Shown here piece by piece: positions 46,230 through 55,230 of a stretch of DNA of 64,000 nucleotides. The notes under the pieces were generated by a model. That model was not told the DNA's origin. It did not search any database and worked only from the letters and a program-made list of their open reading frames with translations. Made by a program: the position numbers and the translations under genes. Origin of the DNA: Paraescarpia echinospica (taxonomy: Eukaryota > Annelida > Polychaeta > Sabellida > Siboglinidae); contig CM034544.1 in the NCBI GenBank assembly GCA_020002185.1, positions 6,802,397-6,866,396 on the forward strand, given 5' to 3'. How positions within the stretch are numbered: the stretch's first letter is position 1; every line of letters begins with the position of its first letter.

Positions 46230-48452
46230 CATAATCCACAAAGCTACATGGATATCGCCAGATCACCGAACAGAAAACCAAATCGACCATATCTGTATAG
46301 AAAGAAAGTTCAAAAGAACACTGCAAAACGTGCGGGTACATAGAGGACCAATCTCACCCTCAGGCCACCACCTTGTGCTGGCCAGACTGAAGAAGAAGCC
46401 GATGAAGATAGACGTAAGAGAAACACCAGAACAATACACAGTGTGGACTTCCTAAAGGACTGAGTCACAACAGAGACATTCCTACTCACAGTCAGCAACA
46501 AATATGAAGTCTTACAAGACCTGCTCGAAGATGGAAACATGGACGTAGACACCCAGTGGCAAAAGATCAAGGAAACATGGACCAGCACAAATAACGAAGT
46601 CCTGGAAAATAAAAAAGTACCAACAGAAAGAGTGGATCTCTATGGACACTATCAATAACGTGCAAGTGAGGAAGAAAGGCGCAATTAACAACAGTCGAAC
46701 TAGTGCAGTGAAAGCAGCTGCCCATGAACGGTATTCTTAGGTAAATAGAGCGGTCAAGAAAAGCGTACATACAGACAAGAAAAATGTCATCGACGACATT
46801 GCCAAGGATGCATAGGATGCCGCAGCCCCAAGAGAACCTGAAACAACTGTATGACACAACAAGAAAGTTGGCAGGAAAGTAGAATCACGCAGACAGGCCA
46901 ATCAAAGACAAGAACGGCAACGTACTTAGCAGTGACGAAAATCAGTTGAAGAGATGGAGGGAACATTTTGATAGCCTGCTGAACCGACGACCACCACAGA
47001 ACCCATCAGATATCCCACCAGCTGAAGAACTACTCCAGGTATACTGCAAAAAACCAAGTAAGGCAGAGATCAAGAAAGTCATTGATCATCTGAAGAGAGG
47101 GAAAGCTACACCTGCTCTGATTAAATTCCTTCCGAGGCAAACAAGGCAGACATAGAGACTTCCACAGAGATGCTGCATGATCTGATTGGGAAGATATGGG
47201 ATTAAGGAGAAATACCGACTGAGTGGAAAGAAAGACACCTGGTGAAACTCCCAAGGAAAGGAGACCAGCAGGAAGGCAAGAAGTACAGAGGGATAATGCT
47301 CCTGTCAGTGCTCGGAAAGATCCTCAACAGAATCATCTCGGACAGACTGAAAACAGCAGTGGACGCCAGAACCAGAGATTACCAAGCAGACTTCCATAAA
47401 GATAGATAATGTACCAACCAAATAATTACACTCCAAATCATAGTTGAACAATCAATGGAATGGAACTCATCCCTGTACATAAACTTTGTAGACTATGAGA
47501 AGGCATTTGATAGTCTCGACAGGGAAACGCTACGGAAACTCCTGCGACACTACGACAGGGAGACGCTACGGAAGCTCCAGCGACACTACGACAGGGAGAC
47601 GCTATGGAAGCTCCTGCGACACTACGGGATATCAGAGAAATATATTTCTCTCACACAAAGTAACTACGAAAGCATGGCATACAAGGTCATTCACACAGGA
47701 CAACTCACGGACTCATTTATGGTGAGGATAAGTGAAGCAAGGTTGCCTTCTGCCACCATTGCTCGTCGTGCTTGCCATAGATTGGATGGTGAAAAAAGAC
47801 AACGGAAAACATAAGAAATGGTATCCAGTGGACACCTTGTAGCCAGATGGAGGACCTGGACTTTGCAGATGACCTCGTTCCCCGGTCCCACAATCACCAA
47901 CAGATGACCTCGCTCCCCGGTCCCACAGTCACCAACAGATGCAGGAGAAATCAGAGCTTCTAAACACAGTGTCAACATAGATATAACTCAACATCCACAG
48001 AAGCAAGACAAAGATCATGAAAACCAACACAAACAAATAACAGCCCAGTCATATTAGGATTAGGAGGGGAACCACTGTAAGAAACCGACTCCTTCACATA
48101 CCTGGGAAGCGTCATTAACAAGAGTGGAGGCCCAGAAGAAGACGTAAAAGCAAGGATAGAAAAAGCAAGCGTGGCATTTATCATTTTGAGAAACATCTGG
48201 AAGGCAAAACAAATCAAGCTTTACACCAAATTGAGGATATTCAATTCAAATGTCAAATTCAAATGATTACAGATCTTCATCAACAAATGAGTGCGAAGAG
48301 AAGGAGAGGAAGACCGAGAAACACATGGCAGAGAGACACGGAAAACGAAAGAAAACAGAGGGGGAAAACCTGGAAAGAAATGGAGAAAATAGCATCAAAC
48401 TGTCGACAGTGGAGAACCATGATCGAGCAAACAGGCCTAAGTAAGTAAGTAA
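46230..48452 (+). pseudogene. RTE-like LINE ORF2, inactive
   Basis: In order: endonuclease C-terminus near 46240-46370 ('SPDHRTENQIDHICI', 'SPSGHHLVLARL'), linker, fingers ('PTEWKERHLVKLPRKGDQ', 'YRGIMLLSVLGKILNRII'), motif A 'INFVDYEKAFDSLDRETL' (about 47480-47525), and the C-terminus 'RRGRPRNTWQRDTENERK' with 'WRTMIEQTGL' (48300-48440). It ends in TAAGTAAGTAAGTAA. Many stops break it, and the catalytic box is missing. A 36-bp in-frame triplication lies just after motif A. The 5' part is absent. Confidence 0.8.
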
Positions 48453-48472
48453 CCCAAACGACGCAACACACC

Positions 48473-48807
48473 CGATCGTGTTACTGTTGCCTCTTCAGGC
48501 GACTAGATGAATGAATGTTAGCAACATATTGATTATATTATACTCTCTACACAAAGGATAGCTTGTTTGTTCACCGATGCGAGAAAGACAATATATTGTT
48601 TATTTTTAATTCCCAGATGTGAATATACAATATTAATATTTCTATAACCAAGATGATGTATGTATATGTATGTTTATATGTATGCGGAATGTTGACGTTT
48701 TAATTTTAGACGGTTTGAACCTAGAGCGCCAAACTTTCAGGGTATAATCGACGACACAAGGGTTTGGAGCTAAGGCCTATGTTTTTATATATCACATATA
48801 TATCAAG
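48473..48807. repeat. Duplicated flank, copy 2
   Basis: Paralogous to 33622-33940 (see that entry). In this copy the 30-bp minisatellite on the left is separated from it by two inserted LINEs. Confidence 0.75.
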
Positions 48808-49289
48808 AGTATCACCTTTCGTGGGGTAAATCAGTTATTTGGAACATAAAACGTAATGTGCCCTTAAAATACAAAACGTCACGTAGCAAACGCAGGAACC
48901 ACACATACTTCGGGAAAACTGCCCCTGCGTCATATACTTGGCAACATGAAGTAGACGCTGAAACAACCCGCTTATGTCTTCCCTCGTGCCAATGGCATAG
49001 CAATATGAATATTATTTGACAATTGTACACTATCACGACTAGAGCGTATGGATGGACGTGAAGTTTACATTTCCTCCGACGTTCGTCATTTTGAACATAG
49101 AACGAGATTTTGCGAGTGCGTTATAAATATTGCTATCACGACTGCCAACTAACTTGACATCCTGTTAGGGGCCGGGTATTATTGACAGGAGTAATAATAT
49201 AACAACGATCGAGCTGGCGTATGTATTTAATAATAGACACCATTACAAGCACAAACCTGATGCCAAGATTTTGCGCCAACCGCAAAGTT
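48808..49289. other. Giant-intron sequence, no supported gene
   Basis: Nothing recognised; slightly CpG-richer toward the promoter-like region that follows. Confidence 0.5.
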
Positions 49290-49298
49290 AATTGAGTT

Positions 49299-49327
49299 CT
49301 ACGTCACAGCTTTTGCGATCCAATCAG
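49299..49327 (+). promoter_or_regulatory. CRE half-site and CCAAT box, promoter-like
   Basis: TACGTCAC (CRE-like) at about 49300 and CCAATCAG (NF-Y type CCAAT box) at 49320-49327 lie 50-75 bp before a candidate start codon. The arrangement resembles a compact animal promoter. The function is inferred. Confidence 0.35.
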
Positions 49328-49375
49328 AGGGTTCACGCGGCATCTGCGGTTCGACTTCACGTATGTACGCCAAAG

Positions 49376-49388
49376 ATGGATATGTCGC
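49376..49388 (+). CDS. Candidate first coding exon end (4 codons) with strong donor
   Basis: ATG GAT ATG TCG C is followed by GTAAGT, an optimal donor, giving Met-Asp-Met-Ser in phase 1. With the CRE/CCAAT elements just upstream it looks like the first exon of a nested plus-strand gene. No downstream exon was identified, so it remains a candidate. Confidence 0.3.
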
Positions 49389-50529
49389 GTAAGTACAAAC
49401 GCCGACTTATTTCGTATATAGATAGTTATGGTAATTGAAATGTAACTATACAGAGTAATAGCTACACATTTTAGGAACATACGCTTGTAAAGAAAGTTGA
49501 GTTAAAAATACACGTATGCATGTTTGGCGACTTTAAAAAAGACCTACGATTTGCTTATTTTCATATGCAGCTATGCAGTGAGGCGCAATAACAGTGCAAT
49601 ACACATTTGTTTATTGGATCCCACATACTTAGCTTAGGCTTATGCATGGCTAAGCGCGCCTATATACCATATTGTAGCATATGTCTATCTAATGTTTATT
49701 AAGCCCACAAATATAGTTAGATGGGCCTACTATGTATATTAACATAAACTGATTAATTAGTTATTTAATTATTTTGTAAACGTAGTTGAGTCGATGGCTG
49801 CATTGATGTCTACTTTGGCTATGTTGCAATGCTAGCATATCACGTTGTTGTGCAACTATGAAAATAAATACCTAAGGCTTTGTATTAGTCGGTTTATATA
49901 AAATGTAGATTTTGCCGACTGGACTAGGTGCAGACAGTTGATTGAAAAAACTTTTAATAAAAAAATGAATTGTGCAAAGTGCGCTAACTAGTTGTCAATC
50001 AGTACTAGATGTGGCGTTTGTTTGCAATATGTTATCGGCGTTCATACTTGTTTAAAAAAAACAATACATATTATAAATCTACTTGAAACTTCACCATACG
50101 GTGAAGTTTCAACTCGATTTGTAATTTAACAACTAAGAAGGGCAATTGTATTTAACTGGTTTAAGAAACTTACCCTGGTACCCTAGGATACGGTTAAGTG
50201 ACCATCCATAGCGTATGTCTCGCTATTTGTGGACATGTTTGAGACCTCCCACCTATTGTGCTTTTATTAACACTAGCGTGTATATCTCCTAAAATATGAC
50301 TTGACAACTGCCCGCCATGATGCATATTCTATAACAATTATTCTAGGCCTAAGTAAAGAAAATAGTACCAATTACGTACCCCATTCTATGGTATACTATT
50401 ATCATGATTAGGCAATGCTATTGTTATTGGACTCGAAACACAATTGCTTGTTTGCTTAGCCTAATCGTACGAGCCGGAATGACTGCACTGAGGTTCGCGT
50501 TTGCCGTTCTAGCGACGATACAGGCCTCA
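49389..50529. other. Giant-intron sequence with a perfect 13-bp hairpin
   Basis: No gene is supported. At 50083-50112 TTGAAACTTCACC and GGTGAAGTTTCAA form a perfect inverted repeat around a 4-nt centre (ATAC). Confidence 0.6.
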
Positions 50530-50808
50530 TTGTGATTAGGTGAGAACGACTCATTATGTTTGGGTGTGGCTGGATGAGACGAACTCGCTGTGACTGGTTG
50601 GTACGGACTCGCTGCGACTGGTTGAGGCGGACTCGCTGTGACTGGCTGATACGGACTCACTGTGACTGGATGAGACTGACTCATTATGACTGTATGAGAC
50701 GGATTCACTGTGACTGGGTGAGTCGGACTCACTGTGACTGGGTGAGACGGAATCACCGTGACTGTGCGAGATGGACTCACCGTGACTGGACGAGACGGAC
50801 TCACTGTA
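50530..50808. repeat. 24-bp minisatellite, second array
   Basis: About eleven units of the same 24-bp family as 33945-34420 (GTGACTGGNTGAGACGGACT). The open minus-strand frame 50897-50424 is a translation of it. Confidence 0.9.
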
Positions 50809-50999
50809 TAAAAGTCCGTTTTATATGAGTTTCGTATGTCCAATGCGCCGTTTACTACGGTCCTACAGAGACTTGCAACAATTGATCGTGAAACCATCCT
50901 CGCGACGGGGAAATAAATTAAATTGTATTACTGTCGCATTTCTGCTATTTGTGGGTGTTTAAATCTACTTTCCTTGTGTTTAATTTTGTAAATGAGGAC

Positions 51000-52600
51000 G
51001 GTCAAGACAGTAGAGAGGCAGATTGTTGACGAACCGCTTTAGTTACGTAATTACAGCAACTCGGTTGCAGATGCGCTCAGTGGGGCGTGGTATTCTTTTG
51101 CTAGCGTTTCTAGGCAAGCAGGTGGGTTCACTGTATCTTAGAGGGTGTTGCACAATGCGTAACTTGAATTGTATATTGTATTAGCCAATAGAAATGATGG
51201 AAACCGGCCATATGATGTGTAAATAGGTCCGCTTGTATAAACGTCTGCTGTACGCATTTCCATGGGCGCTGGCGAAGGACTGGGGCAGATCCAGGGTTGA
51301 ACGACACAGGTTGCCCTGCTGCCAAGAGAATGGCGAATCAAGTCGTGAAGCGTGGTGGGAATCGTTAACATGGGTTACGTTCCGAAAATTTGTGTGTGCT
51401 ACATTCAGCGTCCAGAGTGACTGTTCGAGCTTCGAAGAAGCCATGCCGCCACGTCAGCGGTTTATTGAAGAAGAAACTTTTCGGTCGGCCCCGACGTCCG
51501 AGAACGACTACCACGGCGAGTATTTGCGTCGATGAGCGAAAATCGCGACGCGCTCATCCCAGCTCGGGTCATCCTCGAACAGTAGTCTCACAGCGACTTC
51601 ATCCGACAGCGTGACCGAATGCGACTCGAGAATTCGTAGCGGCCGGCAGTAAGCGTATACTGCCATTCGTCCGACTTCTCAATTGTTTGCGACCGGGCAA
51701 GACCACTCGATCGAAGCACGGACGCGACTCGAGAATTCGTAGCGGCCGGCGGTAAGCGTCTACCGCCCGGCGTCGTCATTCACGCGAACGTATTCTACTG
51801 ACTTCGCAATCGTTTGCGACCGTGCGAGACAAGTCGATCATAGCACGCGGCGGACGACGGCAAGCGTCGATTGCCCGACGTCATCACTCGTGCGGCCGAG
51901 ATACACCGTTCTGATTGTTTTCTGAGCTCGGCGTGATGACTTCAACAAACGTTCGTATAGGTTCGAGATGGGACTAGCCCAATGTAAATGTATATTTTCT
52001 AATTGAACGTTTCTATTATTTGCTATTTTATGAATGGTAATTATCTGAGGTTTTGAAGTGAGGTACTTTTAACCTTGAAGTATATATATATTTATGTAAC
52101 CGATTACTGTAATGAGAGTCAGTGAGGGCTAGCGATATGTTGTGTATTTATCTTATGGGATTTATTCTTAGATAACACTTGGCGCCTAGTGTTTGGTCGT
52201 GTAGTGGAACAATCCATTTTAGAAAGGAAGAGGAATTGGATAACTGAAAGATTAATTGTAACTTTACTTTCTTAGTTAGATAGATTCAATAATTCAGTGT
52301 TAATGTTTATTGTGTTCTTTTAAGATTTGGGTTACGGGATTTCTTTATTCTTTTCATATTTGCTAATTAAGATACTTACCTAAAGGAAGATATCATGTAA
52401 TAAAGTTTATTAAATTGTCCTCGTTCTTTGTTGCTAGTTCACGATAACCGCTCCTTCTCATATGCGTTGACCTTAACATATAAGAACCCTACTAGACCTG
52501 AGCCATCTAGTGTACGTAGACCTCGCTAATCCGTGACAATTACCCCCTCACCGGATCAAAGGTAAACAAGATAATGCACAATCCTTGCAACAAAATTGAT
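51000..52600. repeat. GC-rich anonymous region, possibly an LTR or other repeat
   Basis: CpG content is much higher than nearby between about 51230 and 51960, and a polyadenylation-like AATAAAG lies at 52401. A 100-aa frame at 51233-51535 has no recognised domain. I looked for TG...CA ends with a target-site duplication and a primer-binding site and found none that convince. Confidence 0.35.
51621..51880. repeat. About 103-bp direct repeat with conserved stem-loop
   Basis: GCGACTCGAGAATTCGTAGC followed by GGCCGGC occurs at 51621 and 51724, with a partial third unit near 51850. Each full unit holds a 20-nt hairpin: 51645-51664 (GGCAGTA-AGCGTA-TACTGCC) and 51748-51767 (GGCGGTA-AGCGTC-TACCGCC). 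Confidence 0.8.
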
Positions 52601-52603
52601 ATT

Positions 52604-52712
52604 GATGACGACCGATGTGGTCTGGCGGCCGAAAATACCTTCACAGTAGCACCGAGTCTGTCCTGTCTACGGTGAAGGTATTTTTGGCCGCCAGATCACA
52701 TCAGTCGTCATC
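52604..52712. repeat. Long hairpin 1 (41-bp arms)
   Basis: Arm 52604-52644 and arm 52672-52712 are reverse complements at 38 of 41 positions (two of the three differences are G:U compatible), around a loop of about 27 nt. The arm includes GGTCTGGCGGCCGAAAATAC. Confidence 0.9.
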
Positions 52713-52732
52713 AGTATCCGTTGTCTCAACCC

Positions 52733-52906
52733 TTATTGTCAGCATGCCTCACCTAGCACTGTCAATGACAGCTGAATACGTGATTAGTGTGTCACGTAAA
52801 ATGCATGGCCTCGAGAGGACAGGCTCGAGGCCATGCATATTACATGACTCACTAATCACGTATTCAGCTGCCATTGACAGTGCTAGTTGAGGCGTGCTGG
52901 CAATAA
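52733..52906. repeat. Long hairpin 2 (83-bp arms, 8-nt loop)
   Basis: Arm 52733-52815 and arm 52824-52906 pair at about 76 of 83 positions around the loop AGGACAGG. The inner part is ATGCATGGCCTCGAG on one side and CTCGAGGCCATGCAT on the other. Frames on both strands look alike only because of the palindrome. Confidence 0.9.
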
Positions 52907-53132
52907 CGGTGGAGACGATCCTCAACAGTCGATTAGTTACGGTTGAGAGCATGTGCATGGGAGTACCATCACATACACCGCACTCCTCCAAGCATCGGCA
53001 ACTCGTCCATGTTTCCGGGAATCACTGCCAGGAGGTTATAACATGAAAAATATGACATTATAATTTTCAGTTTTAAGCGAAATATAAAATAGCAATATAA
53101 TTTATTGATGGTAGTGCTATGTGTCATATTCG

Positions 53133-53385
53133 TACGACTCAGTGTGATGAATATGTAACATTAGATGCATGTGCTGTAATTTGGGTGTTGTGTTGTAATT
53201 TGTGTTAACTGTGTATTCACAGTGTGATGAGTATGTAACATTAGATGCATGTGCTGTAAGTTGAGTGTTGTGTTGTAAGTTGTGTTAACTGTGTATTCAC
53301 AGTGTGATGAGTATGTAACAATAGATGCATGTGCTGTAAGTTGGGTGTTGTGTTGTAAGTTGTGTTAACTGTGTATTCAGGAGTT
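53133..53385. repeat. 80-bp tandem repeat, 3 copies
   Basis: Units starting CAGTGTGATGARTATGTAAC at about 53142, 53221 and 53301, each with GATGCATGTGCTGTAA and GTGTTAACTGTGTATTCA. Confidence 0.9.
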
Positions 53386-53589
53386 TTCATAATCTCATAT
53401 GTGTTGCACCGATGTGGGTAAATATCGGCGACACACGAGGGCAACGCACAAAATGCGCATTAAAAACATCAGACATGACACTATTATTGAACTTAGAGTC
53501 GCTCAGCATGGTGAAATAGCGACGGAGCTTCATGACTAAAGTCGTGCCAATAACCCTATGCACAATGCGGCAACGTGCAACGTGTATTA

Positions 53590-53780
53590 CGACCCATTTT
53601 GAAATTATCGACCTATTTTTGTAATAACGACCCATTTTGTAATAATGACCCATTTTGCAATAAAAACAGGCCCATTTTGTACTAAACTGACGTAATAGTA
53701 TAATACGATTGTGTAATAACTCTGAGCCCAATTTTTTAATCATTTCAGGTGTGCACATTTTGTAAGAACAATCAGGCCCA
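53590..53780. repeat. Degenerate 17-18-bp repeat
   Basis: CCCATTTTGTAATAA-type units recur about eight times with variable spacers. Confidence 0.7.
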
Positions 53781-53864
53781 TTTTGTATTAACAAAGGCTG
53801 ACCATCAACTAATATAAAAACAACTTCAACATATTGACTACAATACGTACATCCTATATACGCG

Positions 53865-53879
53865 CGCACACGCACGCAC

Positions 53880-53914
<35 letters not shown>

Positions 53915-54020
53915 ATATGAGGACCATTACGGAGAAAAAGAACATGCATGGTGAAGACTAAAATATAGGTGATGATGAAGACGACGATGATGGTTATGAT
54001 AAGAAGATTACGATGAAGAA
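53865..54020. repeat. (CA)n tract and GAT/GAA triplet-rich stretch
   Basis: A CGCACACA tract (53865-53908) is followed by a purine-rich ATGATGAAGACGACGATG-type stretch. No gene is supported. Confidence 0.8.
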
Positions 54021-54460
54021 GAAGAAAAACAATGTATTTAGATCAACCATAAACATAATAGTACATTTACAAAAGATGATAATTGATGATGAATGTTAAT
54101 TGATCTATGGAGACCTGTACTAAGTCCTAAAACATCGCTGACGTACAGTAGGCCACCATGACAAATTATGTAAAGATACTTTCTGACTAATACTGGTGTT
54201 ATAAACTATAGTAAATTCAAGAATAAAATAAAGGTGAAAGCTATGTATTATACAGTAAAGAAATGGTGTGAAGTACAGAAGAACGGTTACGAATGGTAAA
54301 TAGGTAAACAACCCCATATCAACAGCTAACACTTAACAGATAACACTACTAATTGTACTTCAAACTAACTTTACCACAACCAGTTAATTAATACTAACCG
54401 AACGAACATTTCTAATAAATAAATAAATAATACATGATACAGACGATACATAATTCATGG

Positions 54461-54493
<33 letters not shown>

Positions 54494-54542
54494 TTCATTT
54501 CATTATAATTCATATTATAATGTTTACTTCAAACATTTTATG

Positions 54543-55130
54543 TTATACAGGTCTGTTTGACATACATATATAACAATTTGACGAAATATTACATGTTGTT
54601 TCCGAATTACTAATTATGTATTTTCGTGCATAATTTATGAAGCCTTGGCATGAGTGGCTGTTTATTTTATCAAGAACAATTGTGAGTAAATAGTTTTCTT
54701 TAATTAATTTGGGAATTTTGTGTCTAATAGAAACGTGGCATTGCTTGGAAATAGTAAGTTTTACTTGAATGTTGTCAGTATTGTTAATTGGGAGGTCATT
54801 GTCCATATTGTTGAAGCGTTGATGAGCCACTCTGGTCCTTCTGGATTTCATTATTGCATTTTCCTGTGTTAGAAATAATCTGGGATATTCCCGTTTTTAT
54901 ATTTATATAAATTTGAACCATGACAGTTTTAATATCCTCTACTTTAGTAATTCAAGATTCTTAAATATAGATGTGGCATGTGAATTATGCTTACTGCTTG
55001 ATAAAGATCTAATTGCCTTCTTTTGCAGTTTATTTATACGTGGTCCTACATTGGGACCCCAAGCTGTTATTCCATAATATATGTGAGACAAAAATAGTGA
55101 ATTGTAGATTATTTTCAAAATGGATACTAG
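54543..55130 (-). pseudogene. Older LINE, 3' part (thumb and tail)
   Basis: The minus-strand frame has 'LVSILKIIYNSLFLSHIYYG', 'GPNVGPRINKLQKKAIRSL' and then (54851-54543) 'LPINNTDNIQVKLTISK' with 'RHKIPKLIKENYLL'. This is the thumb and C-terminus of a LINE reverse transcriptase. Its continuation upstream lies at 59004-59790, on the other side of copy C. Confidence 0.8.
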
Positions 55131-55230
55131 ATTTAACAAGATTTAACAAGATTGCCACCCAGATAATTAACTTTAGGTGGCAGGTTGACAAGGAAGCCCC
55201 TTGGCTTATCGAGAGTCCGACCCTTTTATC

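Noticed and set aside
51148..52537. LTR retrotransposon or solo LTR
   Set aside because: A polyadenylation signal is present, but there is no convincing TG...CA boundary with target duplication, no primer-binding site and no gag or pol.
52615..52991. Two similar proteins on opposite strands
   Set aside because: They mirror each other because the underlying DNA is a long hairpin; neither has independent coding support.
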